From positions 1-64,000 of the forward strand of contig DASRDU010000171.1 in the NCBI GenBank assembly GCA_035652435.1: a DNA stretch of 64,000 bases, read 5' to 3'. A program made the translations under genes and the position numbers. Numbering within the stretch: the stretch's first letter is position 1; each line of letters opens with the position of its first letter. Below the pieces are notes generated by a model. That model worked only from the letters and a program-made list of their open reading frames with translations, ran no database searches and was not told the DNA's origin. The DNA comes from DASRDU01 sp035652435. GTDB taxonomy: Bacteria > Acidobacteriota > Blastocatellia > RBC074. This document shows, one piece after another, positions 46,338 to 55,457 of this stretch.

Positions 46338-48380
46338 ATGAAACCCGCCTCTGTTTATACTTCCGAAACCTGGTCTTCCAGCGATGGCGTGTTCACCGCA
46401 GAGGCGCAGAGGACACAGAGACAGCGCAGAGAAAGACCGTTCTCTCTGCGTTTTCTCTGCGCTCTCTCCGCCTCTGCGGTGAAAGCAGCTTTCACGGTCT
46501 CTTCGACCCTGTCGTTCTTCCTCACATCAACTGTTGCAGCACAGACCGACTGGCCGAACGTCGGCAACGACAAAGGTTCTATGCGGTATTCGACGCTGAA
46601 GCAGATTGACCGCGACAACGTGAAAAAGCTGAAGGTCGCCTGGACCTATAACACCGGGGATGCCGGCCCGGACAACAAAACCATGATCGAATGCACGCCG
46701 ATAGTGATTGACGGCGTGATGTACATCACCACGGCGAAAGTCAAAGTTGTGGCGCTTGACGCCGCGACCGGGCGTGAGTTGTGGAAGTACGATCCCTTCG
46801 CCGGGGTGCCGGAGTCAAAAATTTATCCGGCGGGCAACGGCGTCAATCGCGGCGTGGCCTGGTGGGAAGATGCGACGCAACCTTCGGGCGGCAGCAAACC
46901 GAAAGCCTCCCGCATCCTGATTGCGACTGCCGACGGTCGCCTGATCTCGCTAGACGCGCGAACGGGCAAACCCGACCTGGCGTTCGGCGACCACGGGACG
47001 GTTGATCTGCGCGCCGGGATGGAAGGCGACCTGTCAAAGCAGACTTACGGGGCGACCGCGGCCCCGGCAGTCTTTGAAGATATTGTGATCGTTCCCATCT
47101 CACTCAGCGACGGCGTGCTGACCGAAGCGCCGGGCGACGTGCGCGCTTTCGACATCCGCACCGGCAAACAGGTCTGGGCCTTTCACACCGTCCCGCGCCC
47201 GGGCGAATTCGGCCACGAAACGTGGCAGGGCGACGGCTGGAAAAATCGCGGGGGGACGAATCCCTGGTCCGGGTTTACGATAGACACAAAGCGCGGCCTC
47301 GTGTTTATGGGCACCGGCTCGCCCGCGTTTGATTTTTATGGCGGTGATCGGCTGGGCGATAACCTGTTCGGCAACTCGGTGGTCGCGCTCGATGCGCGCA
47401 CGGGCCGGCGGGTGTGGCACTTTCAGATCATCCGCCACGACCTGTGGGATTACGACCTGCCCGCGCCGCCGGTGCTGGTCACGGTGAAGCACAACGGACG
47501 GAAGATTGATGCCGCCGCACAGGTCACGAAAACCGGCTACGTTTTCCTGTTTGATCGCGTCACCGGCAAGCCGCTCTTTGACGTCGTCGAGCGCGCCGTA
47601 CCCGCTTCCGACGTGCCCGGCGAAGCGACTGCGCCGAAGCAGGTCTTCCCGGTCAAACCGCCTGCGCTCGTGCCACAGGGCTTCACCCCTGACAGGATCA
47701 CCAACCTCTCGAAGGAAGCACACGACTACGTGGCCGAGAGGCTGAAGACGTTGCAACACGGCCCGACTTTCACGCCGCAGAGCGTGCGTGGCACGGTGAT
47801 TCTGCCGGGGCTGTTCGGCGGCTCAAGCTGGGCCGGCGCGTCATTCGACCCGGAGACGGGAACGCTTTACACGAACACCAATAACATCCCGCGCGTGATG
47901 TCATTGATTCCTGCCGAGCCGGGCAAGGGCTATCCGTACCGCATCAGCGGCTACGACCGCTTCAACGACCAGGAAGGTTATCCGGCGGTCAAACCGCCCT
48001 GGGGGATGCTGAGTGCCGTTGACCTCAACCGCGGCGAGATTCGCTGGCAGGTGACGCTCGGAGAGTTGCCCGAACTGACCGCGCGCGGCATTCCGCCGAC
48101 GGGGACGGAAAACCTGGGCGGCACGATTGTGACCGCTGGCGGGCTCGTTTTCGTCGCGGCCACGAAGGATGAAAAGTTCCGCGCGTTCGACAAGACGAGC
48201 GGAAAGATCCTGTGGGAATACAAGCTGCCTGCCGCCGGTTACGCCACGCCCTGCACTTACTCGGTCAAGGGGCGACAGTTCGTCGTGATCGCCGCGGGGG
48301 GCGGCGGCAAGCTGCTGACGAAGTCGGGGGATGCTTTCATGGCTTTTGCGCTGCCCGAGCAGGTGGCGGCCGGCAGGTAA
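46338..48380 (+). CDS. PQQ-dependent dehydrogenase with a repeat-derived export region
   Basis: 680 aa quinoprotein: an eight-bladed beta-propeller starting DWPNVGNDKGSMRYS and LKQIDRDNVKKLKVAWTYN, with blade motifs ALDAATGRELWKYD and ALDARTGRRVWHFQ, family IRHDLWDYDLPAPPVLV, and C-terminal LPAGYATPCTYSVKGRQFVV-like end. It oxidises sugars or alcohols in the periplasm with PQQ. The N-terminus is odd: residues 19-48 come from a 90-bp palindromic element and read FTAEAQRTQRQRRERPFSL..., after which SSTLSFFLTSTVAAQ completes a signal peptide. ATG 46338 is chosen; ATG 46281 would overlap the ROK gene. Confidence 0.92.
   Translation: MKPASVYTSETWSSSDGVFTAEAQRTQRQRRERPFSLRFLCALSASAVKAAFTVSSTLSFFLTSTVAAQTDWPNVGNDKGSMRYSTLKQIDRDNVKKLKVAWTYNTGDAGPDNKTMIECTPIVIDGVMYITTAKVKVVALDAATGRELWKYDPFAGVPESKIYPAGNGVNRGVAWWEDATQPSGGSKPKASRILIATADGRLISLDARTGKPDLAFGDHGTVDLRAGMEGDLSKQTYGATAAPAVFEDIVIVPISLSDGVLTEAPGDVRAFDIRTGKQVWAFHTVPRPGEFGHETWQGDGWKNRGGTNPWSGFTIDTKRGLVFMGTGSPAFDFYGGDRLGDNLFGNSVVALDARTGRRVWHFQIIRHDLWDYDLPAPPVLVTVKHNGRKIDAAAQVTKTGYVFLFDRVTGKPLFDVVERAVPASDVPGEATAPKQVFPVKPPALVPQGFTPDRITNLSKEAHDYVAERLKTLQHGPTFTPQSVRGTVILPGLFGGSSWAGASFDPETGTLYTNTNNIPRVMSLIPAEPGKGYPYRISGYDRFNDQEGYPAVKPPWGMLSAVDLNRGEIRWQVTLGELPELTARGIPPTGTENLGGTIVTAGGLVFVAATKDEKFRAFDKTSGKILWEYKLPAAGYATPCTYSVKGRQFVVIAAGGGGKLLTKSGDAFMAFALPEQVAAGR
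46393..46482. repeat. 90-bp palindromic element, copy 2, in frame in the PQQ dehydrogenase
   Basis: Same ends (TCACCGCAGAGG...CCTCTGCGGTGA), same length and the same internal GAGACAGCGCAGAGAAAGAC as the copy at 4278-4367. No stop in the dehydrogenase frame. It contributes 30 residues to the export region. Confidence 0.88.
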
Positions 48381-48474
48381 TCTGCGCGCCTGTCATTTTC
48401 AATAAGGACAACATTGGTAAATCCGATTTCTGAGGTCAGGGGTGCTACTTCCTCTTCAAGGAGATTCCATTCAC

Positions 48475-49221
48475 ATGGGTAATGAATTCAAGGATCAGGT
48501 TGCGGTCATTACCGGCGCGGCTTCGGGCCTCGGGCTGGCCATCGCGAAGAAGCTGCACGGCGAAGGCGCAAAGGTCGCGCTGCTCGACCTGCACGCTGAC
48601 GGTCTGAAATCGGCGGCAGATGAGGTCGGTGAAAACGCTGTCGTCTTTCCGGTTGATGTCACCAGCGAAGCGCAGGTGGCCGGCATCATCGAACAGGTCG
48701 GCAATCAGTTCGGCAGGATTGACATCCTCGTCAACAGCGCGGGGATCACCGGCAAAACCAGCCTCAAAACTCACGAAGTCGAATTCGACAATTTCAAATT
48801 CGTGTTCGCGGTGAACGTCAACGGCTCGTTCCTGACTGCGCGCGCCGTGCTGCCCTGGATGCTCAGGCGGAATTACGGGCGCATCCTGCACATCGCCTCG
48901 ATTGCGGGCAAGGAGGGCAACGCCGGGATGCTGGCCTATTCGGCCTCGAAGGCCGCCCTGATCGGGATGACCAAGGTGCAGGGCAAGGAGTACGCCGAGA
49001 CCGGCATCACCGTCAACGCGCTCGCGCCGGCGGTGATCCGCACGGCGATGGTCGAGGCGCTGCCCGACGAGCAGGTGAAATACATGACCGATAAGATCCC
49101 GATGAAACGCTGCGGCACGCTCGAAGAGGTCGCGCACATGGCCGCGTTCATCGTCTCGCCCGGCGCGAGCTTCACGACCGGCTTTACGTTCGATATGACG
49201 GGCGGGCGGGCGACATATTAA
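48475..49221 (+). CDS. short-chain dehydrogenase/reductase
   Basis: 248 aa classical SDR. Cofactor loop TGAASGLGLAIAKKL, NSAGITG, catalytic Ser near HIASIAGKEGN and YSASK (Tyr/Lys). ATG 48475 follows AAGGAG. Closest in character to 3-oxoacyl-ACP reductase-like sugar or polyol dehydrogenases. Lies downstream of ROK and PQQ dehydrogenase genes; a sugar-acid role is inferred. Confidence 0.92.
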   Translation: MGNEFKDQVAVITGAASGLGLAIAKKLHGEGAKVALLDLHADGLKSAADEVGENAVVFPVDVTSEAQVAGIIEQVGNQFGRIDILVNSAGITGKTSLKTHEVEFDNFKFVFAVNVNGSFLTARAVLPWMLRRNYGRILHIASIAGKEGNAGMLAYSASKAALIGMTKVQGKEYAETGITVNALAPAVIRTAMVEALPDEQVKYMTDKIPMKRCGTLEEVAHMAAFIVSPGASFTTGFTFDMTGGRATY

Positions 49222-49242
49222 AGCCTTTCCTGCCTATCACTG

Positions 49243-49734
49243 ATGTTCATATATCATATGTTCGCGCATGCACCCGTAACCGCCGGAATCGCGCTGTTGG
49301 TATGCTATTGGCAGTACCATATCCCTTCACCGGCTGATTATCACAAAGTCAACATTTACTATACTGGCTGTTATGTGAAGGGGCAGCATGGCGTTGAGCC
49401 CGGTCCGATCATATTCGACTCCCAACCGCGAGAATACCGGCTTGATTCGACACGCTCGGGAGGCGAATCAATGGAAGAGGTGGTAAGACTACTCCGTCGC
49501 TCTTCAGAAGCAACGATCTGGCTATACAACAGGGACGAGGGATTTATCAGTGCCATCAAAACGGCTTACTTCGAGATTCCCCTTTCCAGGGCCGTGGAGT
49601 TTGAACGCAGGGAAAGGCGTGTCCTCTTATACGCAGCCCTGGCATGCCTTGCTTTCGGGAGCTACGCTGAATACACCTTCCATAAGCATTTCGGGACACT
49701 TTCTTTTCTGAGCCGGAGAAGAAAAAGGGAATGA
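49243..49734 (+). CDS. hypothetical membrane protein
   Basis: 163 aa with an N-terminal hydrophobic helix (APVTAGIALLVCYW) and another near the C-terminus (VLLYAALACLAFGSYAEY), ending in a basic SRRRKRE tail. The middle is an outside or inside soluble loop of about 100 residues. No family recognised. The stop is 6 bp from the next gene, so the two may be co-transcribed. Confidence 0.55.
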   Translation: MFIYHMFAHAPVTAGIALLVCYWQYHIPSPADYHKVNIYYTGCYVKGQHGVEPGPIIFDSQPREYRLDSTRSGGESMEEVVRLLRRSSEATIWLYNRDEGFISAIKTAYFEIPLSRAVEFERRERRVLLYAALACLAFGSYAEYTFHKHFGTLSFLSRRRKRE

Positions 49735-49740
49735 GGCGAA

Positions 49741-50595
49741 ATGTCGCGAATCGCGCTGGGGCTGCTGCTGGCTTCCGCCGTCCTGCATGCCTTGTGGAAT
49801 CTGCTGCTCAAGCAGGCCCGTGAAAAACAGATCGCGGCGTGGGGGGCGATGCTGGCGGGCTCGATCTGTTTTCTGCCCGTCCTCCTCGTGGGGCGGTGGC
49901 CGCCTCGCCACGTGTGGCCGTATGGGGTCGCCAGCGCGTTGTTCGAGGTGGCATACTTCAAGACTCTGACGGACGCTTACCGGCTGGGAGATTTCTCGCT
50001 CATCTACCCGGTCGCTCGCGGAACCGTTCCGCTGTTCCTGACGGTCTGGGCGGTCTTGTTTTTACGCGAGTCGCTGTCGCCGGCCGGGCTGGCGGGACTG
50101 GGGACGCTGACGGTCGGGCTGATGGTCGTGGGCGGCAGCGGGTGGCTCGGGCGGAAGCGCGCGGCGGCTGGTCTCACGGGCATCAGCACGGCGCTCGTGG
50201 TCGCGATGATAATCTCCATCCTCGCGGCGATTGATGGTGCGGCGGTGAAGAAAGCCGACGCCGCGCCGTACACGGTTCTGGTCTTCTGGCTGTCCTCGCT
50301 GCTCGTCGCGCCGATGATCATCGGCAGACATGGCTGGTCCGTCGTCAGGGCTGAGTTGCAAAGCGAGTGGCTCCGGATCGGCACGGTCGGGTGTCTTTCC
50401 ATGGCGTCATACATGCTGGCGCTCTTCGCCTACTCGCTCGCCCCGGTGGGTTATGCCGGCGCGGTTCGCGAAATCACCGTAGTGTTCGGCGCGCTCGCCG
50501 GCTGGCTGTGGCTCGGTGAGGGGATGGGGGCGGTCAGACTCGTCGGGGCGGCAATCATCTTTGCGGGGATGATGATCATTGCCGCGGCGGGCTGA
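49741..50595 (+). CDS. EamA-family (DMT) transporter
   Basis: 284 aa, about ten transmembrane helices in two EamA repeats (ASAVLHALWNLLLKQA..., and STALVVAMIISILAAIDGAAV...). Typical family points: PVARGTVPLFLTVWAVLFL and APVGYAGAVREITVVFGALAGWLWLGE. Substrate not deducible; EamA members export or import metabolites, and the sugar transporter RhaT is a relative. Located just before a truncated rhamnose mutarotase. Confidence 0.9.
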   Translation: MSRIALGLLLASAVLHALWNLLLKQAREKQIAAWGAMLAGSICFLPVLLVGRWPPRHVWPYGVASALFEVAYFKTLTDAYRLGDFSLIYPVARGTVPLFLTVWAVLFLRESLSPAGLAGLGTLTVGLMVVGGSGWLGRKRAAAGLTGISTALVVAMIISILAAIDGAAVKKADAAPYTVLVFWLSSLLVAPMIIGRHGWSVVRAELQSEWLRIGTVGCLSMASYMLALFAYSLAPVGYAGAVREITVVFGALAGWLWLGEGMGAVRLVGAAIIFAGMMIIAAAG

Positions 50596-50666
50596 TTGGG
50601 ACAATGAACCGCCGCAGCGTCACCAGGATTACACAGGCAATCGAAAACGCCGTAAGGAAGACACAG

Positions 50667-50852
50667 ATGATTCGCAAAGCTTTTCTGATGACGCTCAAGC
50701 CGGGCCGGCAGGGTGAGGACAAACGCCGGCACAATCCGGTCTGGCCGGAGCTGCAGGAGGTATTGAAGCGGCACGGAGTTCATAATTATTCAATCTTTCC
50801 TGACCGCGGCACGGACAGGTTCTTTGCTGACGAAGTCTTTCACCTCGACTGA
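50667..50852 (+). pseudogene. truncated L-rhamnose mutarotase
   Basis: Starts MIRKAFLMTLKPG and continues KRRHNPVWPELQEVLKRHG then VHNYSIF, the first 45 or so residues of RhaM/RhaU. At that point the normal family continues with a roughly 55-residue C-terminal part (usually FAYVEIE...), but here the frame reads PDRGTDRFFADEVFHLD and stops, giving 61 aa instead of about 104. ATG 50667 follows GGAAG. Loss of the C-terminal sheet and active-site residues suggests a non-functional remnant. Confidence 0.75.
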
Positions 50853-50868
50853 AACGAGATAAAACGAC

Positions 50869-52158
50869 ATGACCACGCCCCGAAGGATCCTGACTCCATT
50901 CATTCTCTCAGCCATTCTGGTGACAGCGACGATGGCACAGCAACGGACTTTCCCCGAAGTTCCCGAGCTGCCTGAACGGAAAGGACTGCCTGACCCGCTG
51001 GTCATGTTCCACGGCCAGCGCGTGACCACTAAGGAACAGTGGGTCAACAAACGCCGCCCGGAATTGAAGGCGCTCTTTCAGCATTACATGTACGGCTACC
51101 TGCCGCCCGCGCCGGATCGCGTTCGGGCTAAGGTGACGCTCACCGATAAAAACTTCTTCGGCGGCAGGGCGACGATGAAGGAAGTCACAATTGCCTTCGG
51201 GCCGCCCGCCGCGCCAAAGCTCCACCTGCTCATGTTCATCCCCAACAGGCGAAGGGGGCCTGCGCCCGTGATCCTTGGCCTCAACTTCTGCGGCAATCAC
51301 ACGCTGACGAGCGACCTTCGCGTCTCGCTGCCGCAGGGCTGGGTGCCGAAGAGTTGTCCGGGCGTGACAGAAAACAAAGCAACCGACGCGGGGCGAGGCA
51401 AAGGAATTGACGGCGGCTGGGCGATTGAGCAGGCGATTGATCGCGGTTACGCCGTCGCCAGTTTTTATCACGGAGACATCGCCCCCGATAAACCTGATTT
51501 CACCGACGGCATCTTTCCGCACTATCTGAAAGCGGGACAGACGCAGCCCGGGCCGCACGAGTGGGGCGCCATCGCCGCGTGGGCGTGGGGGGCCCAGCGC
51601 GCCGTTGATTACCTGGTCACCGACAGAGCCATCGCCCATGACCGCATCGCGCTCTTCGGCCATTCGCGCAACGGCAAGGCGGCGATTCTGGCGGCGGCGT
51701 TCGATGAACGAATCGCGCTCGTGTTTCCGCATCAGGCCGGGTGCGGCGGGACTGCGCCGAGCCGGGGCACGGTCGGCGAATCCGTCAAAGCGATCAACGA
51801 CCGGTTCCCGCACTGGTTCAATGACACGTTCCTGCTCTTCAATGAAGACACCGCCCGCCTGCCCTTCGATCAGCATTGCCTGATCGCGCTCATGGCCCCC
51901 CGCCCGGTGCTGCTGACCAACGCGACCGAAGACACGTGGGCGAACCCGGCCGGGCAGTTCGAGATGTTGCAGGCCGCCGACAAGGTTTATCGCTTCCTTG
52001 GTGCCGGCGGGCTGGAGGCGGATCAAATGCCCGAACCCGGCAGGCTGGTTGACAGCACACTCGGTTATTACATCCGGCCCGGCAAACATTCGACGACGGC
52101 GGAGGACTGGAAGGTTTTTCTCGATTTTGCTGACAAACACCTCAAGGCCGCGCACTGA
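50869..52158 (+). CDS. glucuronoyl esterase-like hydrolase (CE15 type), exported
   Basis: 429 aa with signal peptide (FILSAILVTATMAQQ). The CE15 catalytic motif GHSRNGKAA (nucleophile Ser266) is clear, with LFQHYMYGYLPP near the N-terminus, PVILGLNFCGNHT, HQAGCGGTAPSR, and ...QHCLIALMAPRPVLLT. CE15 enzymes cut ester bonds between glucuronic acid of xylan and lignin. An acid residue and His are expected near FNEDTARLPFDQH. Fits plant-biomass use. Confidence 0.85.
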   Translation: MTTPRRILTPFILSAILVTATMAQQRTFPEVPELPERKGLPDPLVMFHGQRVTTKEQWVNKRRPELKALFQHYMYGYLPPAPDRVRAKVTLTDKNFFGGRATMKEVTIAFGPPAAPKLHLLMFIPNRRRGPAPVILGLNFCGNHTLTSDLRVSLPQGWVPKSCPGVTENKATDAGRGKGIDGGWAIEQAIDRGYAVASFYHGDIAPDKPDFTDGIFPHYLKAGQTQPGPHEWGAIAAWAWGAQRAVDYLVTDRAIAHDRIALFGHSRNGKAAILAAAFDERIALVFPHQAGCGGTAPSRGTVGESVKAINDRFPHWFNDTFLLFNEDTARLPFDQHCLIALMAPRPVLLTNATEDTWANPAGQFEMLQAADKVYRFLGAGGLEADQMPEPGRLVDSTLGYYIRPGKHSTTAEDWKVFLDFADKHLKAAH

Positions 52159-52222
52159 GTGATGACGGATGCGGCATCAGCGTAACCCGCTGAAAGGGGC
52201 GTCATCACGGGCGACGATTGAG

Positions 52223-52302
52223 AAGGTGTCAGTAGCCCGCGCGTAAGCAAGGGCTTGCATCCTGAACACAGCCCTTGCTTACGCGCGGGCTACTGACACC
52301 TT
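52223..52302. repeat. perfect inverted repeat, 33-bp arms
   Basis: Arms 52223-52255 and 52270-52302 are exact reverse complements (each starts AAGGTGTCAGTAGCCCGC) around a 14-nt loop. It lies 65 bp after the esterase stop and 11 bp before the ribosome site of a small zinc-ribbon gene. Could be a MITE-like or REP-type element; very stable as RNA. Confidence 0.95.
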
Positions 52303-52322
52303 GCAATACATTGGAGGAACAC

Positions 52323-52481
52323 ATGAATCCGCAATGGACCCAGATCATCCATGCCACTGTTACCCGCCTCTCGAAAAAGTGTCCCCACTGCAACAGGGTG
52401 GCTGTTTATGCGCAGAAGCGTCCGGGGCAGTTTTACACCTGTAAGAAGTGCGGTCACCGTTTCAAAGAGAAGGGGAAATAA
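52323..52481 (+). CDS. small zinc-ribbon protein
   Basis: 52 aa, starts MNPQWTQIIHATVTRL after GGAGG. Four cysteines in CPHCNRVAVYA and CKKCGHRF form a zinc ribbon. Basic C-terminal tail. Function unknown; similar stand-alone ribbons bind nucleic acid or protein partners. Confidence 0.7.
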   Translation: MNPQWTQIIHATVTRLSKKCPHCNRVAVYAQKRPGQFYTCKKCGHRFKEKGK

Positions 52482-52538
52482 TCAGCCCCGCTCATCAGGC
52501 ATCGGACTCGACAACCCGAAAACAACCGAGACGTTCAG

Positions 52539-53471
52539 ATGAAAATGAAACCTCATCGCCCTGCTCTGCTGATTTCATTTCTTATTCTGTTACTCCCGGC
52601 CTGCGCTCAGCAGCCGGCGAACCGCGCCGCAACTATCGAGGTCCCGGCCGGGACGACTGTCCATCGCGATCAGCCGTATGTCACCGGCGGCCACGAGCGG
52701 CAGAAGCTCGACCTGTATCTGCCGCCGCAGGGCGGGAAGCGGCCACTGATCATCTGGATTCACGGCGGCGGGTGGCAGAATGGCAGCAAGGACAATCCGC
52801 CGGCGCTGCGGTTTCTGGCCGAAGGTTATGCGGTGGCGAGCATCAATTACCGGCTGAGCCAGCACGCGATCTTTCCAGCGCAGATCGAAGACTGCAAGGC
52901 CGCCGTCCGCTGGCTGCGCGCGAACGCGCAGAAGTTCGGGCTTGACCCGAACCGCTTCGGCGTGTGGGGCCCTTCGGCGGGCGGTCATCTGGCCGCGCTG
53001 CTCGGCACGTCGGGCGACGTGAAGGAATTCGATGTCGGCGAGAAGCTGAACTTCTCCAGCCGCGTGCAGGCGGTGTGCGATTTTTTCGGGCCGACCGATT
53101 TTTTGCAGATGGATGCGCATCGCCTGACAAACGGGATGGTTCACGACACGCCCGACTCGCCCGAAGCGAAACTGATCGGCGGCCCGATTCAGCAGAACAA
53201 AGCGAAAGTCGCGCGGGCCAACCCGATCACATACGTCACGCCCGACGATCCCCCGTTTCTGATCGCTCACGGTGACGCCGACCCGCTGGTGCCGCACCAT
53301 CAAAGCAAACTGCTGGCCGAGGCGCTGCTCGACGCGCGCGTCAATACAAACTTTTACACCGTGCCCGGCGGCGGTCACGGCGGTTTCAGGGATGAGCGCC
53401 TCGACCTGATGGTGAAAGAGTTTTTCGAGGCGGTGCTGAAGCAGGGCAAGGCTGAGGCGGGGCCGAAATAA
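52539..53471 (+). CDS. alpha/beta-hydrolase esterase lipoprotein
   Basis: 310 aa. Lipoprotein-type signal ISFLILLLPACAQQ (lipobox LPAC). Oxyanion-hole HGGGW, nucleophile Ser146 in WGPSAGGHLAALLG, acid in HGDADPLVPHHQ and His in PGGGHGGFRD. Belongs to the BD-FAE/Aes-type carboxylesterase group, often acetyl-xylan or feruloyl esterases in polysaccharide loci. Next to the CE15-like gene, which supports a role on plant cell walls. Confidence 0.9.
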   Translation: MKMKPHRPALLISFLILLLPACAQQPANRAATIEVPAGTTVHRDQPYVTGGHERQKLDLYLPPQGGKRPLIIWIHGGGWQNGSKDNPPALRFLAEGYAVASINYRLSQHAIFPAQIEDCKAAVRWLRANAQKFGLDPNRFGVWGPSAGGHLAALLGTSGDVKEFDVGEKLNFSSRVQAVCDFFGPTDFLQMDAHRLTNGMVHDTPDSPEAKLIGGPIQQNKAKVARANPITYVTPDDPPFLIAHGDADPLVPHHQSKLLAEALLDARVNTNFYTVPGGGHGGFRDERLDLMVKEFFEAVLKQGKAEAGPK

Positions 53472-53478
53472 CGCTGTT

Positions 53479-54351
53479 ATGATCGCCACTGACCGGGACA
53501 TCGTCATCAGGGGCATCACCACGCTGGCAGAGCTGCGCGAAGTCGAAGCGCTCCAGAAAGAGGTCTGGGGCATCAGCGATCTCGAAGTCGTCCCCTTCCC
53601 CGAAATGATTGCGGCGAATGAAGCCGGCGGCATGGTGATCGGGGCGTTTGCCGAAAGGCAGATGGTCGGGTTCGTTTACGGGTTCGTCGGGCTTGAAGGC
53701 GGGCGGCTGACGATCCATTCGCATATGGCGGCGGTCAAACCCGGGTGGCGCGACCTGAAGGTCGGTTACAGACTGAAGCTGGCGCAACGCGAGCGAGCAT
53801 TGTCACAGGGGATCACGGAGGTCACCTGGACATTCGACCCACTCCAGAGCCTGAACGCGCATTTCAATTTCGCCCGGCTCGGAGTCGTGGCGGCGAAATA
53901 CAAGGTCAATTTCTACGGCTCTGACACGACGTTCCTGCTGCCCGGTCTGGGGACTGACCGTTTCTGGGTTCGCTGGCTGCTCGATTCCCCGCGCGTCAGG
54001 CGCCGCATCGAAGGCATGACCCCGCCGGATGAGTCTTTCAGTGAGATAAACTCCGCCCTGCCGCTCGTCACAATGAATGCTGATGGATCGCCCTCACTGA
54101 ATAACCAGACTGAGATTGCCGCGGCGGCTGGCGCTCCACCTTTGCTGATTGATGTTCCGCACGACATCGGCTCACTGCAACGCGCCAGCCCCGAACTGGC
54201 GGTGACCTGGCGGGAAGTGACGCGCCAGGGATTCACGACGGCGCTGGCGGCGGGTTATATGGTGGTCGAATTTCATCGCCGACAGGATCAGGCCATGCAA
54301 TTCGGCACTTATCTCCTCAGTCCGAGCTGTCAGGCCGAAAGAACCTGGTGA
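53479..54351 (+). CDS. GNAT-fold acyltransferase (COG3375-like)
   Basis: 290 aa. The GNAT core is in the first 150 residues (VEALQKEVWGISDLEVVPFPEM, MVGFVYGFVG, HSHMAAVKPGWRDLKVGYRLKL as the acetyl-CoA loop, then WTFDPLQSLNAHFNFARLGVVA). This is the pattern of the uncharacterised COG3375 acyltransferases, some of which occur next to menaquinone or shikimate genes. No such neighbours are here. The C-terminal 120 residues form an extra domain. Confidence 0.85.
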   Translation: MIATDRDIVIRGITTLAELREVEALQKEVWGISDLEVVPFPEMIAANEAGGMVIGAFAERQMVGFVYGFVGLEGGRLTIHSHMAAVKPGWRDLKVGYRLKLAQRERALSQGITEVTWTFDPLQSLNAHFNFARLGVVAAKYKVNFYGSDTTFLLPGLGTDRFWVRWLLDSPRVRRRIEGMTPPDESFSEINSALPLVTMNADGSPSLNNQTEIAAAAGAPPLLIDVPHDIGSLQRASPELAVTWREVTRQGFTTALAAGYMVVEFHRRQDQAMQFGTYLLSPSCQAERTW

Positions 54352-54411
54352 ATCAACTGATCACAAAGGAAGGGTTGAAAAGATCGGACCCGGCGCGCAA
54401 TAAGTCAGGTG

Positions 54412-55419
54412 ATGCTCATGATTACTGCGCCACTTGAGGCCTTACTCGATCAGGCTCTGACTGACCGGGCGCCGTTGTTCGATGCCCGGCATGAGACGGC
54501 ATTCAGATTGTTCAATGGCTTCACGGAAGGATATCCCGACCTCGTCATTGATCTCTATGCGGCGACTGTTGTCCTGTACAATTATGCCGATCCGCCGGAA
54601 CAGGGCCTTCCAGCCGTGTCTGCGGCACAGCAATTTCTGAACGCCCGCCTGCCGTGGGTTCGTGCGATATTGTTGAAAACGCGGAACGGCGCAACCCCTC
54701 AGGATAAAAATGGGACTATGGTGGCTGGGGCGACCGCTGATCGTCGGATCCGCGAGCAGGGCGTCTGGTATGCCATTGACCTGCTCATGAATCGTGATGC
54801 GAGCCTGTATCTGGATACGCGAAACCTCCGCCAGTGGGCGCAACATCATCTGACAGGCAAGACCGTCCTCAACACGTTTGCCTACACAGGGAGCCTTGGC
54901 GTGGCTGCCCGGGCGGGCGGTGCGAGACGCGTTGTTCATCTCGACCGCAACCGGCTCTTCCTGAACGTGGCGAAAACTTCTTACACCCTCAACGGATTCC
55001 CCATCAACAGGCAGGATTTCCAGGTCGGTGATTTCTGGCCCCATATCAACCGGCTCAAACGGGCCGGGGAACGCTTTGACTGTATTTTTCTTGACCCACC
55101 CTTCTTTGCCGCAACACAGAAAGGGGTGGTTGATCTGGCGCACAACTATCCGAAGCTGATCAATAAAGTACGCCCGCTGATTAACGACGGCGGATATCTG
55201 GTCGCGATCAACAATGCGCTCTTTGTCAGCGGGGCGGCTTACATCGAAACACTGCAGGCGTTGTGCGCCGATGGGTACCTGAAAATTGAGGAATTGATCC
55301 CGGTTCCGGCGGACTTCACGGGGTATGCCCGAACGCATGTTGCGTCACCCGTCCCCGATCCTGCGCCATTCAACCATGCGACCAAAATTGCGATCCTGAA
55401 AGTTCGGCGGAAAGTATAG
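54412..55419 (+). CDS. class I SAM-dependent rRNA methyltransferase (RlmI-like)
   Basis: 335 aa. SAM-binding motif I NTFAYTGSLGVAARAGG, acidic motif II RRVVHLDRN, and the catalytic/base motif FLDPPFFA; the N-terminus ATAFRLFNGFTEGYPDLVIDLYA is the RlmI/RlmK-type lead-in. Such enzymes methylate cytosine C5 or guanine N7/N2 of 23S rRNA. ATG 54412 is chosen; GTG 54409 and ATG 54418 are possible. Confidence 0.88.
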   Translation: MLMITAPLEALLDQALTDRAPLFDARHETAFRLFNGFTEGYPDLVIDLYAATVVLYNYADPPEQGLPAVSAAQQFLNARLPWVRAILLKTRNGATPQDKNGTMVAGATADRRIREQGVWYAIDLLMNRDASLYLDTRNLRQWAQHHLTGKTVLNTFAYTGSLGVAARAGGARRVVHLDRNRLFLNVAKTSYTLNGFPINRQDFQVGDFWPHINRLKRAGERFDCIFLDPPFFAATQKGVVDLAHNYPKLINKVRPLINDGGYLVAINNALFVSGAAYIETLQALCADGYLKIEELIPVPADFTGYARTHVASPVPDPAPFNHATKIAILKVRRKV

Positions 55420-55457
55420 AACGACATCTGCACCTGAAAGCCTCAACCTTCCCCGGG

